DNA of 64,000 nt from Vulcanisaeta moutnovskia 768-28 (GTDB lineage: Archaea; Thermoproteota; Thermoprotei; Thermoproteales; Thermocladiaceae), in assembly GCF_000190315.1 (NCBI RefSeq), contig NC_015151.1, forward strand, positions 1,054,001 to 1,118,000, given 5' to 3'. The position numbers and the translations under genes are program-made. The notes under the pieces were generated by a model. It was not told the origin of the DNA. It ran no database searches and saw only the letters and a program-made list of their open reading frames with translations. Below are positions 1 through 9,620 of this stretch, piece by piece; position 1 is the stretch's first letter, and every line of letters starts with the position of its first letter.

Positions 1-639
1 CTCTACATGTTTACAATTATTATAGAGTTCGGGAACGTACCTCAGAACAGCGTCGTATACCCTTTCTTGAAATTCTATGTAGGACCTAGGCTCAATAAGC
101 CCTCTCCGAGCATGCCTCTTTCTTAGAGCACTATAGGGGGCTTTAACCCTCACTATAACACCTCCTCTTAAGGTGCTTCTCGCGAGAATAACTGAGAACT
201 TAGAGAACATCCTCGCTAACTTAAACTCTCTAGTGCTAGGTTTAGAATAGGCTATTAGGAAGAGTAGATCGGGTAATTGTTTAAATATAAAACCCTCATC
301 ATCTACAATAATTTCACACCCTTTTACTAACCTAAATAGTCTGAGTTTAAGCAATGACATAATTAACCCAAGCATATGCAAAAGGACTAAAAGTGGTAAA
401 AACCTCTTAAAGACTTCTGGAGAAGCAGATCTCTGTGGCGGGAGGTTCTCGTAAAATTCCACAAACACAACGTTATCCCTAACAAGCCAGTTAATAAACC
501 CTATAAACAAGATGTGGAATATCGTATAGTCGATCATCTTAACAATGCAAGGTCTAAAACCTTGAGCTCTAAGCTTTTCAACCAACAGTTTAGCCAGGGT
601 GGTCTTACCAGAACCCTGAGGACCTATAAGTACTATCAT
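1..639 (-). CDS. P-loop kinase, thymidylate-kinase-like (partial, runs off left edge)
   Basis: This open frame starts at an ATG (complement of 637-639) and stays open for 213 codons to the window edge, so its C-terminus is missing. Residues 6-13 are a clear Walker A loop (GPQGSGKT). A hydrophobic strand ending in acidic residues (CEIIVDDEG, residues 108-116) and the stretch PDLLFLIAYSK (residues 124-134) resemble the nucleoside-monophosphate kinase fold, where the latter usually reads PDLTFLLD. The substrate cannot be named; dTMP kinase-like is the nearest family by eye. It lies just upstream of the glycosyltransferase cluster on the same strand, and 14 bases separate it from the next gene. 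It could instead be a nucleotide-sugar or lipid kinase. Confidence 0.7.
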   Translation of the reverse strand, partial: MIVLIGPQGSGKTTLAKLLVEKLRAQGFRPCIVKMIDYTIFHILFIGFINWLVRDNVVFVEFYENLPPQRSASPEVFKRFLPLLVLLHMLGLIMSLLKLRLFRLVKGCEIIVDDEGFIFKQLPDLLFLIAYSKPSTREFKLARMFSKFSVILARSTLRGGVIVRVKAPYSALRKRHARRGLIEPRSYIEFQERVYDAVLRYVPELYNNCKHVE

Positions 640-653
640 TCAGTCTCTAATAT

Positions 654-1742
654 CTAAATCTTCGCACCCCTTAGTAACCTGAGGAGATATATTAAGAGGG
701 ACTTTTTAAAGTTCTCGAATACATATCTTCGTTCTATGATACTACATAGATTCGAAGCTACCCTAGATACCACAGTACTCTTAAGATTTCTCAGTAGATC
801 TCCTAGGTTTTCAATGTTGTCTAAGGGTATGTAGTGCTTCCACGGCTTAAGAGGTAGGTGGAGCACGCCAGTTCTCGTCGAATATAGTGGGGTGCAGATG
901 TAGCCGGATTCAAGTATCTTATTTCGAGCCCCCCCGCATATAGCGGTGTTTGGATATGGTAATAGGATTCCATGTGATATGTTAAGTAGGAGTACGTACA
1001 AGGTATAAGGTAAGTATCCAGTCATGATTACGTTACTTAGTAATTGTTTTTTGGTTTCACGCGTTCCTGTTACGATTATAAGGGTGTCTTTGTCTATGCT
1101 ATCCTTGAGAGATTCAAGCTGTCTATAAGCTAGGATATTCGCTGTGAAGATATCAGGTAGCGGAGCGACGAGTATCACCTTGTAGTTACAAATAGCCTCT
1201 GAGATAGTTTTACATGCAATGCGTGTAAGTACGTCTTTAGGTATCCTCATAAACCTCTCAACAATATGTTGGAAGAGGGGGCTTACGGTATTCTCAACAA
1301 CCTGGATATCTCTATCTCCAAAGTAGTCTCTAAGAACCCTAGCAAGCCATGGGGAGGCAACCATTACATGTGTAGCAAGCCTATATGCTATATATTCGCT
1401 AACTAGCAACAATAACCTGTACAAGCCCCTACCACGCATATAGAGGGACTCCACATACGAGAACCCATGGAAGTCAACTAATGTTTCCTTAGCATTCAAT
1501 CTTCTAAGAAACGTTACTAGTGCTGCCGTCCACGGATTAACTCCACTCACGATCACTAAATCAGCCGATAATATCGTTTTAAGATAGGGTATAATCGCAA
1601 CCACCTTATCCACTTGAATATACTCCACTTGAAGCCTCGAGAACCCACGTAGGCTATACCATATGTTAAGAGCTCTAAGAGAAGACCCAGTAATACGATA
1701 AGAAGGCCCCATTATGACTAACCTGTAACTCATAGCATTCAC
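654..1742 (-). CDS. GT-B glycosyltransferase, family 4-like
   Basis: This 362-residue protein has the shape of a GT-B glycosyltransferase. The N-terminal half carries alternating hydrophobic strands and an inter-domain hinge of the type 'VASPWLARVL...VVENTVSP' (roughly residues 128-155). The C-terminal half has a donor-binding pattern ending in NKILESGYICTPL, which fits the position of the family 4 glutamate-containing motif. The acceptor and donor sugars cannot be told. A second Met at residue 4 (MSYRL) may be the true start. It is the most downstream gene of the minus-strand glycan cluster before the kinase-like gene. Confidence 0.75.
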   Translation of the reverse strand: MNAMSYRLVIMGPSYRITGSSLRALNIWYSLRGFSRLQVEYIQVDKVVAIIPYLKTILSADLVIVSGVNPWTAALVTFLRRLNAKETLVDFHGFSYVESLYMRGRGLYRLLLLVSEYIAYRLATHVMVASPWLARVLRDYFGDRDIQVVENTVSPLFQHIVERFMRIPKDVLTRIACKTISEAICNYKVILVAPLPDIFTANILAYRQLESLKDSIDKDTLIIVTGTRETKKQLLSNVIMTGYLPYTLYVLLLNISHGILLPYPNTAICGGARNKILESGYICTPLYSTRTGVLHLPLKPWKHYIPLDNIENLGDLLRNLKSTVVSRVASNLCSIIERRYVFENFKKSLLIYLLRLLRGAKI

Positions 1743-1753
1743 AGACGAAATCC

Positions 1754-2290
1754 CTAGAGTTTAAGTATTAAATTCGAAGACTTTGAGAAGCTTAGCCTCA
1801 ACTCCTTCGCATCAAACTTCTTGGTCGTAAGCTCTCGTAGTCGACTACCAACATCCAGAAGCTCCTCTGTGATAGCGATTTTATATCTTCGATTTTTCCT
1901 GCTAGCTCTCCGGCCTCCCCGGGCGTAAACACGTACTTCTCCGCTGGCGTCCCCTCTAGTATCTCCGTCCGGTGTTCCCCCTGTTCTCGAGACTATTGGT
2001 AATGTGCCTAGTAGTGCTGATTCTAGGACTGCGTATGGCATCGGCCCTTCCCATATTGATGAGAATAAAAGTACCCATGCAATTCTATTGCAGCTTTAAC
2101 ACCTCTTTATATGGAATCCTCCTGGAATCGCCACCTCAGCGCTGTTTAACCTTCTGAGCACCTCTACAAATCTTCGATATTCACCCATTCTTCCATAGGT
2201 CATAAAGAGTCTTAGTTTTTGTGCTTCCAATTTCAGCAATAAAAATCACTACGCCTCTTCTCCGTAAACGACTCAGCAGTAATAAAGGCG
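1754..2290 (-). pseudogene. Degraded GT4 glycosyltransferase remnant
   Basis: The C-terminal third of a GT4 enzyme survives in broken frames. The longest open piece (1754-2041) keeps PYAVLESALLGTLPIVSRTGG, which matches the donor-site motif of the intact neighbour at 2295-3461 (PYVVIESMLMGTLPIASRTGG). The frame continues upstream as WVLLFSSIWEGPMPYAVLES, then meets an in-frame TAA near 2098-2100. Before that stop comes a stretch reading RLFMTYGRMGEYRRFVEVLR, alignable to the same region of the neighbour. The N-terminal domain is absent, and a rearranged stretch follows the GG motif. It looks like a tandem copy of the next gene that decayed after duplication. Confidence 0.75.
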
Positions 2291-2294
2291 ATTC

Positions 2295-3461
2295 TCATCT
2301 GAGAAACGCCTTAATAAGGGACTCCTTAATAGTATTCCCATCAAACTTCCTAAGTACATGCTCCCTAAGCCTATGACCAATCTCAATAACATCCTCTTTC
2401 CCCAATGATATGATCTTCTCTATCTTATCGGCAAGTTCATATTCATTCCCCGACTTAAAGAGGTAGTCCTGGGCTGGGGAACCCTCGACTATTTCAGGTA
2501 CGCCACCCGTTCTAGACGCTATTGGCAGCGTACCCATGAGCATGGATTCTATGACCACATACGGCAATGGCTCCTCCCAAATGGATGGAAATAGGAGTGC
2601 GTAAGCCCCATGATGAAGCCTAGGAAGCTCGCTATACGGAACCTCACCAACAGTTACAACTTTGTTTCTCAATATGCCTGGTAATGCGTCGGCATTGATT
2701 GTGCGGGTCATGTAAACTCTATACCGCTTATCACCTAATAGCTCAAGGGCTTTGACCAGCACATTAAATCCCTTAACATAGCTTGCACCACTAAGGTAAA
2801 GGAATGTGGGCTCATTACCAAGATCCTTACCGAGAAACCTCATTTCAGGCAATGGATTATAAACAACACTCACCCTGCCCCTCAACCCAGGTAAATAATT
2901 AAGGACGATTTCACATTGCCTCTTGGATACGCAGATCACAGCATCAGCTATCGAAACCCAATAGGCACTAAGTCTGTTTAACGGCACGAGCGGTTGGGTA
3001 ATCAAGGCCCTCATTAGCCCATGCTCATGAAGCTCATAATGAAAGGTCCTTGAGAAATCGCTCCTAAATGAGTCATTATGGAATACGGTGGCTGTGTAGG
3101 ATACAGGTTGATAATCATGCAGATGAACCACAACACGCTTTCCCAACGCCTTAGCCAGAGGTATGACAGGGTAAGCATACCTAGGCACATAGACAACATC
3201 AGCCCACTCAACAAGTCTCCTAAACCAACCCTCCCTAGAGACCAGGTAAGCATTAACCCAAAGCCTCAACTTATCACCAACCTTTAACCTAGGCTCACGA
3301 ACAAAACTAACACCAGGAATAGTCTCAGGATTACCCTCACCAGTAACAACCCTAACCTCAAAACCAGACACAGCCAAAAGCCTAGTAATGAGGTAAGTAG
3401 CCAAGACACCACCCCTACCCCAAGGCCACCAAAACTCACTAACAACCAAAACCCTACACAT
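2295..3461 (-). CDS. GT4 glycosyltransferase
   Basis: This 388-residue GT-B enzyme is intact. The N-terminal Rossmann domain begins MCRVLVVSEFWWPWGRGG, typical of family 4 acceptor domains. The hinge carries SVVYNPLPEM, and the donor domain holds FPSIWEEPLPYVVIES near residues 293-311, with the paired glutamates that bind the nucleotide sugar. It probably adds a sugar to a lipid-linked or surface glycan at the inner membrane face; donor and acceptor are unknown. Its closest relative in the window is the decayed copy directly downstream, which points to a past tandem duplication. Confidence 0.88.
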   Translation of the reverse strand: MCRVLVVSEFWWPWGRGGVLATYLITRLLAVSGFEVRVVTGEGNPETIPGVSFVREPRLKVGDKLRLWVNAYLVSREGWFRRLVEWADVVYVPRYAYPVIPLAKALGKRVVVHLHDYQPVSYTATVFHNDSFRSDFSRTFHYELHEHGLMRALITQPLVPLNRLSAYWVSIADAVICVSKRQCEIVLNYLPGLRGRVSVVYNPLPEMRFLGKDLGNEPTFLYLSGASYVKGFNVLVKALELLGDKRYRVYMTRTINADALPGILRNKVVTVGEVPYSELPRLHHGAYALLFPSIWEEPLPYVVIESMLMGTLPIASRTGGVPEIVEGSPAQDYLFKSGNEYELADKIEKIISLGKEDVIEIGHRLREHVLRKFDGNTIKESLIKAFLR

Positions 3462-3522
3462 AGTTAATCATTACTATAACCTTAAATGTAACTATTGAAC
3501 ATAACCATCATCAAATGTTAAA

Positions 3523-4451
3523 TTACCGAGCACTATATACAGACACTAAGTTCCTTAATCCATCTTCAAGCTTAATGCCAGGTTTAAACCTTAACTCTCT
3601 CATAGCCCTAGTTATGTCAGCTATCGAATGCTTAATGTCTCCTGGTCTTGACGGTGCGTGGAGGGGTCTTAGGTCCTCTTTACCCATGATCTCGAGTATA
3701 AGTCTTGCCAACTCGTTTATTGATGTGGCAATGCCACTGCCAATGTTGTAAATGCCCCTGGTTTTATCGTTACCTAATGCAAGCATTATGGCATTAACCA
3801 CGTCACTAACATGCACGAAGTCCCTAGTCTGCTTACCATCACCAAAAATCACGGGAGACTCACCCCCTGGAAATCCTCCTAATAAACTCAATAATGACGC
3901 CGGCATAGACCCTAGACTGCTTAGGGCCGTAGACGTTAAAGAGTCTGAGGATGACGGGCTTAAAGCCATATAACTCGGAGAAGGCCATGACGAAGGTCTC
4001 GTCAGAAATCTTGGACGCTGCATAGGGTGACTTCGGGTTGAGTGGGTGATCCTCAGTTATGGGGCAGCCTCATAGCCTCGCCGTAAACCGCGCTTGAGGA
4101 TGCAAACACAAACGTATTTACGCCTTTAGAAGCCTTAACCACGTTGTAAGTACCCCTAACATTAACATCGAAATATAGGTCGGGCTTAGCAACGGACTCG
4201 GCAACATCTATTAGAACCGCCAGGTGAACCACGGCATCAACGCCCCTAACCGCACCCTCAACAGTTTCGTAATCCCTAACATCACCATTAATAAACTCAA
4301 TAGAATCAATAACATCACTGAGATTGTCCAGAGAGCCGGTGGATAAGTTATCAAGGACCCTAACACCATGCCCAGCCATGACCAAAGCCCTAACCAAGTG
4401 AGAACCTATGAAGCCGGCTCCACCAGTAACGAGGATCTTTAAACCTTCCAT
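3523..4451 (-). pseudogene. NAD-dependent sugar epimerase (UDP-glucose 4-epimerase-like), two frameshifts
   Basis: The locus encodes a full-length extended-SDR epimerase, but in three frames. Piece 1 starts at 4451 with the NAD loop GGAGFIGSH and runs through FVFASSSAVYGEAMRLP. A +1 shift at the GGGG run (4061-4064) leads into piece 2 (ITEDHPLNPKSPYAASK, containing the catalytic YxxxK, then LRLFNVYGPKQSR). A second +1 shift at the CCCCC run (3863-3867) leads into piece 3 (GESPVIFGDGKQTRDFVHVSDV to the stop at 3523). All catalytic parts are preserved, so the breaks are recent or are sequencing errors. An intact paralogue lies at 12878-13822. The start overlaps the stop region of the upstream GT2 gene by 13 bases. 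Confidence 0.85.
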
Positions 4452-5557
4452 ACGTATTTATTATTATAACTAATTGAATTAATGTTGCTATAAAACCTTG
4501 AAATATATTTAAACTCTTTCGTGCTAGAAAAGTCCTTAAAGTAATCTATGACCTTATCAATACTGATACCAAATAATGCAGGATCTATCATTAACAAATA
4601 CGTCATTAAATCAACATATAAATAATTCGAAAGAGGAATTCTAAGTTTAGACCTTATCCCTCTGGTCTTGGATAAAGGAATTATCACAAAAAGATGCATT
4701 AGAACATTCACTACTAAAGCAAATATATTGTTTTTATAAAGTAAGTAATGTTCCCTTACCAATTTTTCCAAGTCATAACCATATGCTAAGTAACGATCAA
4801 CCATATTTCGCATCTTCCTAACGACATGTTTAAAGAGACTTCCTGAGTATCTACGCTCCCTATCCTTCATAACCCCTGAGTCAACCACCCTTAAGTCATA
4901 AGCCAATCGGATAGGCAATGATAAAGCCTTATTGGAATATATGGAAAATATCCTTGCTAATAGTTCGATATCTTCACCGTAGTTTAAATCACGGTAATTA
5001 CCGACACTCATTATTATATCCTTAGGACACATTATATGGAGACCTGGATTCGCAAACACAATACACTTATCCAGATTCATCATTATGGCCTCACTAATAA
5101 CTCTACTCAGCAAATAATCATCATATAGAGTATCCAGGTCTATTGGGATGATATACCTAGCCCTAGAAATACTTACTGCCAACCTTCGTCCAACCCCTCT
5201 TGTGCAACTGAACCTTATTATTACCGCCCTCTTCAAATTACCTAACTTTCTGAACTCATTAAATAATCTTAGTAAATTCTCGTATGTGCCGTCAGCAGAG
5301 AAGCTGTCTACAATTACGAACTCAAAATTGATTTCGGGTAAATTCTTAATAACCCTAAAGATGCTTCTTAACGATGTTTCAATAAACGGAGCATTATTAT
5401 ATACAGTGCCTACGAAAGCTACATCTATCCTATTCACATCACGAGATATTAACACCTGCAGAACAAACTCCTTACTACTCCCTAACTTACTGAGAATCAT
5501 ATAATCCCTCATAAATACATGCAATGTTTGAATACCTCTCGTAATCATACCTCTCAA
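4439..5557 (-). CDS. GT2 glycosyltransferase
   Basis: This GT-A-fold glycosyltransferase has the opening strand VAFVGTVYNNAPFIETSL, then FEFVIVDSFSADGTYENL, and the metal-binding DLDT at the end of IIPIDLDT. The C-terminal third is helical, with a hydrophobic stretch (LVVNVLMHLFVIIPL) that may touch the membrane. The longest frame (372 aa) overlaps the FkbM gene upstream by about 70 bases. Internal Met codons at residues 16 and 20 (starts near 5512 or 5500) would reduce that overlap and leave the catalytic domain whole, so the true start is probably one of these. Sugar specificity is unknown. Confidence 0.82.
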   Translation of the reverse strand: MRGMITRGIQTLHVFMRDYMILSKLGSSKEFVLQVLISRDVNRIDVAFVGTVYNNAPFIETSLRSIFRVIKNLPEINFEFVIVDSFSADGTYENLLRLFNEFRKLGNLKRAVIIRFSCTRGVGRRLAVSISRARYIIPIDLDTLYDDYLLSRVISEAIMMNLDKCIVFANPGLHIMCPKDIIMSVGNYRDLNYGEDIELLARIFSIYSNKALSLPIRLAYDLRVVDSGVMKDRERRYSGSLFKHVVRKMRNMVDRYLAYGYDLEKLVREHYLLYKNNIFALVVNVLMHLFVIIPLSKTRGIRSKLRIPLSNYLYVDLMTYLLMIDPALFGISIDKVIDYFKDFSSTKEFKYISRFYSNINSISYNNKYVWKV

Positions 5558-6306
5558 GCACTGAGCATCGATAACCCACGCCTCTTAAAATACGCATTAA
5601 CTCATCATAATGCCTATCCTCGCACTCAATCATAAGCTTAGGCTTAAATCTAATTATAGTGTTTAGAGAACCCTCAATAACCCTGAGCTCTGCGCCCTCA
5701 ACATCAATCTTAATTAAGTCAACTCGCTCAAGTCCTAACTCACTCATTAAAAAGTCAAGAGTTTTAGTGATAACTTTACGTATCTCTATACAGCTCTCAA
5801 ATTCCTCAATACTACTGACGACACTTGAGAGTTTAATGCACAGGCCTGTTGAATTATTACTATCCGATAATGCTATGTTGAGTGCTTGGATGTTGTTGAT
5901 GTTATTGATTTTTAACGCCTTCGAGAGCGCATCATAAGCAATTGGATTAGGCTCTATGGCTATGACCTTAGCATCTGGGTATTTCTTAGCTATAAGTAAT
6001 GCGTACTTACCTATGTGTGCACCAATGTCAATAAACACCCCATTTGGCACCATATTGCTAAGTAAGAATCTTTTTACCTCTTCTTCATACTTTGGTTGAA
6101 TTATATAACGAACTTAGGTCAATAAGTACATAAATAACATCATCAACTATGACCTTAGCATCTTGAATTATCTTATTACCGACAATTCGCAACGCTCTAC
6201 TTAAAGGGCTAAATCGTAGTAGCCTATAATGGAAGAAATTAAAAATACGAGCAATAAGTATTTTTAGGTGATCCCAGTTACTCAAGGGTTTAACGTTCAT
6301 TTTCAT
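5487..6306 (-). pseudogene. FkbM-family SAM methyltransferase, one frameshift
   Basis: The C-terminal 188 codons (from 6053) form a clear FkbM methyltransferase: SAM-binding FIDIGAHIGKYALLIAKKY, IAIEPNP, and the acidic IDVEGAELRVIEG. The frame extends upstream of that Met as IIQPKYEEEVKRFLLSN, then breaks. The preceding frame (6085-6306) starts with Met at 6306 and supplies the expected N-terminal region ending VLIDLSSLYN. A one-base shift around 6095-6110 joins them into a protein of about 270 residues, normal for the family. The enzyme would O-methylate a sugar. Either the shift is real and the gene is damaged, or translation restarts at the internal Met without the N-terminal part. Confidence 0.75.
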
Positions 6307-6309
6307 CGC

Positions 6310-7503
6310 CTATGTAATGACGTATGTTATGATGCGGTTGAATATTTTTAAATTTGTTGTTGATGAAAACATAGACTTGTAAATTAACTTAGCGTTTTTG
6401 CTTAGCTCATTAAGGTACTGATCATTCTCATACACTTCTTTAATAGCGTTTGGGTAATAGTCCTCCCTATGGACAATATGAGCGTGGATACCATGCTTTA
6501 ATTCTGGGTGGAGTACTTGAGCCATTCTATTCGTGATTATGGGTTTACCGTAATATAATGCTTCGATTAATCTATTTGATATACTTCTATTTGATATGTA
6601 ATTGATGATTATCCTCGCCCCCATATACACCCTTTCTATTAACCGATCAGGCAAGTACCTTAGGTAATCGTTTAAGAAGAACATGTTTGGCGGCACTTTA
6701 TCTCCTGCAATACCCAACCTTTGAATGAAGTCCATTTTTGTTGAACCAAGGATAAAGAAGGGGATACCTGGATTTTTCTTTGCGGTTAAGTAATAAATCA
6801 TAGCGTGCGGCAACGCCTCAAATTTAGCGTACTCACCCCGCTTCTTTAATATTGTGGTACCTAAAATATAGGTATCTCTAAATCTCTCAATTAGGTCCAA
6901 TAGGCTGTTCATTGAATCGTTATGAATATCGCGTGAATTCAAATCATCTATGATGGTGCCGTATGGTGGGTAAATCCTTACCACAGGCTTACGTGATGTG
7001 ATTTTCGAGATCCTTCTTGCTAGTGTATAGGTTGCGTTTTCCTCCGTTATTATTATATCAGCAATATTTATGTAATAAGTATTTGCAATAAGGCTTGGCA
7101 TAAATATTACTATGTCCTTGTAAACCCCATGCGCTAGATTATCGATTACCTTATTCGCCCTAATACTCCATAAACGCAATACTAGAGGCTCATCTTTACT
7201 TAACCGCCTAGAAAGGAGGAGGGCCCTACGGGCGCTAGTTATGATAATGTCGTATGAACCTATTAATGGCTTTATCTTATTATTGAAATTACGATTACGT
7301 AGGTAGTTAGCCGGTATTTTAACGAGTGTGGTGCTTGCCACGTCATCACTCTTTATGAGTATCTTACGTATTTCAATCCTTTCAGCATTACTCTCTACAT
7401 CCAGCACCGTAACTTCATGACTCGTTGCCAATGATGCTACAAAACCTAGTTCATGCCTTGCTAAGAAATCACCCTCATACACAGCTAATATACGTAAATT
7501 CAT
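6310..7503 (-). CDS. GT4-like glycosyltransferase
   Basis: A 397-residue GT-B-type protein. It starts MNLRILAVYEGDFLARHE, with the usual first beta strand, and has a domain linker around PVVRIYPPYG. The donor half includes FFILGSTKMDF, RVYMGARIIINYISNRS and NRLIEALYYGKPIITN, the last corresponding to the family 4 donor motif with its glutamate. It is more divergent than its neighbours, and the classical first glutamate of EX7E is not obvious. It sits three bases upstream of the deacetylase gene stop, so both are likely in one transcript. Confidence 0.75.
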   Translation of the reverse strand: MNLRILAVYEGDFLARHELGFVASLATSHEVTVLDVESNAERIEIRKILIKSDDVASTTLVKIPANYLRNRNFNNKIKPLIGSYDIIITSARRALLLSRRLSKDEPLVLRLWSIRANKVIDNLAHGVYKDIVIFMPSLIANTYYINIADIIITEENATYTLARRISKITSRKPVVRIYPPYGTIIDDLNSRDIHNDSMNSLLDLIERFRDTYILGTTILKKRGEYAKFEALPHAMIYYLTAKKNPGIPFFILGSTKMDFIQRLGIAGDKVPPNMFFLNDYLRYLPDRLIERVYMGARIIINYISNRSISNRLIEALYYGKPIITNRMAQVLHPELKHGIHAHIVHREDYYPNAIKEVYENDQYLNELSKNAKLIYKSMFSSTTNLKIFNRIITYVIT

Positions 7504-7506
7504 ACT

Positions 7507-8451
7507 TTAACCCACAATTACTTGGTACTTGAATGTTGATAAGTGTGGTATGAAGAATCTATATGGTGGAAACCTACCTAATTCGAAATAATTCATCCTT
7601 GAAATCTTATTTAGGTAGGTTTTCATAGTGACTGCTGCCGAGAAGCCTCTATGCTTAACCTCATTGATTACCCTCGTATCGTATAGCCCAAAGGGATAGG
7701 CGAATGTATTCATGGTGCAATTCCTATTGTACTTATTAACGAAATTCTTAGATAATTCTATTTCTTGAGCAAGGTCATTATCGTCAAGATAAGGTAGACC
7801 TAAGTGATAATAGCCATGACCACCAATCTCAAATCCCTCCTCAACAAATTCCTTGATCTGGTCGGGCGTGAGCATCGTTTCTTCATACAACCTGTGTAAG
7901 TCATCATGAATATGATCAAAGAGCGCCCTTACTAATTCAGATAATTCATCTTGTTTCATCCTTGGAATGCTATTAATCATGATTTGTGTTACCCTCTGTC
8001 TCTCGTAATCACTGTTTACCCTGAAAGTTCCCTGCGGCGTGTCTATTTCCGTGGGTAGTCTCAGCTTTGTCATGACATACGCAATTGCGGTAGCCCAGTT
8101 AGGAATTTTGTTTTCTACGAGACCGAACGAGATATATACCGTACCCTTCACGTCATACTTTTTCATTATTGGCAATGCAACTTCATAGACGCCTCTGTAA
8201 CCATCGTCAAATGATAGCACGGCAATCCTATTACTAAGTCCCTTACCCTCTTTTATTAATTCAAGGGCTTCACAGAGCGGCATTATTCTGAACTTCATCC
8301 TAAGTAAGTACTTTATCTGCTGCTCGAAGTATTGCTTAGATACACCAATGTCGTAATAGATATTTCTATCTATTTCATGATACATTAGAATTAGCAAAGA
8401 ACCTTTGGACTTGATACTAACGAGCAGATCAAGCAAACCAATAGCGTCCAT
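7507..8451 (-). CDS. Polysaccharide deacetylase (NodB homology domain)
   Basis: This 314-residue carbohydrate esterase 4 relative probably removes N-acetyl groups from a hexosamine in the surface or lipid-linked glycan. Motif 1 is SFDDGYRG (D82, D83), where the aspartates act as base and metal ligand. Motif 2 is GGHGYYHLGL, with metal-binding H212 and H216. A later motif is FAYPFGLYD around residues 250-258. There is no signal peptide, so the protein is predicted to act in the cytoplasm, consistent with work on lipid-linked intermediates. It sits between two GT4 genes on the same strand with short gaps. Confidence 0.85.
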   Translation of the reverse strand: MDAIGLLDLLVSIKSKGSLLILMYHEIDRNIYYDIGVSKQYFEQQIKYLLRMKFRIMPLCEALELIKEGKGLSNRIAVLSFDDGYRGVYEVALPIMKKYDVKGTVYISFGLVENKIPNWATAIAYVMTKLRLPTEIDTPQGTFRVNSDYERQRVTQIMINSIPRMKQDELSELVRALFDHIHDDLHRLYEETMLTPDQIKEFVEEGFEIGGHGYYHLGLPYLDDNDLAQEIELSKNFVNKYNRNCTMNTFAYPFGLYDTRVINEVKHRGFSAAVTMKTYLNKISRMNYFELGRFPPYRFFIPHLSTFKYQVIVG

Positions 8452-8468
8452 TACAGGTAAGAACCTAC

Positions 8469-9620
8469 TTAGCTTCGTCTATACCACCACGATAATGACT
8501 TAATGTAAGCCTTATACTCTGAATTAGCGGCTGCATCCCATGTATATTGCATGGCGAAACTCCTCGCCTCCTTACTTAATCTTTCTATATATGCCTGATC
8601 CCTTAGTGATGTAATTACCTTGTTCACGAAATCCCTGCGGCTTCGCACTCTAATTACAGCATTAGTCCTAAACTGATGGGCATACGGTAAATCCCAGACT
8701 ATCGCGGGCAATCCCATTCCTAATGCCTCGAGAACACTTATTGATAGTACATCGACATAAGATGGGAAGAGAAAGACCCTAGCCTTAGATAATTCACAGT
8801 ACTTCTCCATACCGACCTTATACCCAGCATATATAATCATTTCCTCAATACCGAGTCTTCTAGTTAAATCTATAAACTTCTTCCTCTCGTAAGGATTGCT
8901 AAAGTCACCCAATAATAATAACCTAACTGGCTTATACTCACGTACGACTTTACTAACAATATACAATAAGTCATAAATTCCCTTCTCAACAGCCAAAGCA
9001 CCCATGAATGCTAGGTCATATACCTTAGGCTGATTAGCATTGAGGCATAGTTTCATTAATTCATGGTCAAGACCAACTGGTATTTCAAGTACATCATAAT
9101 TCCTAAACCCAATACCTAACCTTGATAATTCATGCTGTATAACATCAGATACTAGGTGAACAAGTGTGTTATTCATCGCTCGCAATGCAAGCATAGTCCT
9201 TAGGAAGCGTGTAATTGATACATACCTCCCATAACTAAGGTATGGGTTTATGTACATGTGCGATTGTACAATCACAGTCCAAGGAATGTTACTAAGCGCT
9301 GACGAGATGAATGCCGGTAGTACGAATAATGGGTGTTCACTGTGTGATACTACCATGTCAATGTTCAGGTCGGTAATGTGTTTTATTATGTTGCGCACCA
9401 GTTTAGCAATGCACGTATTTATTTCGGAACCATTACATGAAATATTATTAACTATGTTAATACCGCTATTCCTTAATTCATTAACTATGTGATGGGGTGT
9501 ATCAATGGTAACTACGTAGTTTTCGATGGGGATCCTTGACAAGTGCTTTAGTACGTAATATGACCTTACCTGACCGCCCCTTCCCTTAATATTAGGACTT
9601 GAAATAATTAGTACATTCAT
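8469..9620 (-). CDS. GT4 glycosyltransferase
   Basis: A complete 383-residue GT-B enzyme. It begins MNVLIISSPNIKGRGGQVR, has a glycine-rich N-terminal loop, and ends the acceptor domain with VLEIPVGLD. The donor domain carries LAFMGALAVEKGI and the motif YVDVLSISVLEALGMGLPA, with the conserved glutamate. Its start overlaps the stop of the upstream GT4 gene (9617-9620, ATGA type), which implies translational coupling and a joint role in building one glycan. Confidence 0.88.
   Translation of the reverse strand: MNVLIISSPNIKGRGGQVRSYYVLKHLSRIPIENYVVTIDTPHHIVNELRNSGINIVNNISCNGSEINTCIAKLVRNIIKHITDLNIDMVVSHSEHPLFVLPAFISSALSNIPWTVIVQSHMYINPYLSYGRYVSITRFLRTMLALRAMNNTLVHLVSDVIQHELSRLGIGFRNYDVLEIPVGLDHELMKLCLNANQPKVYDLAFMGALAVEKGIYDLLYIVSKVVREYKPVRLLLLGDFSNPYERKKFIDLTRRLGIEEMIIYAGYKVGMEKYCELSKARVFLFPSYVDVLSISVLEALGMGLPAIVWDLPYAHQFRTNAVIRVRSRRDFVNKVITSLRDQAYIERLSKEARSFAMQYTWDAAANSEYKAYIKSLSWWYRRS

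Noticed and set aside
3523-4451. Programmed frameshifting in the epimerase gene
   Set aside because: Two separate shifts at ordinary short homopolymers, with no slippery heptamer or pseudoknot, fit damage or sequencing error better.
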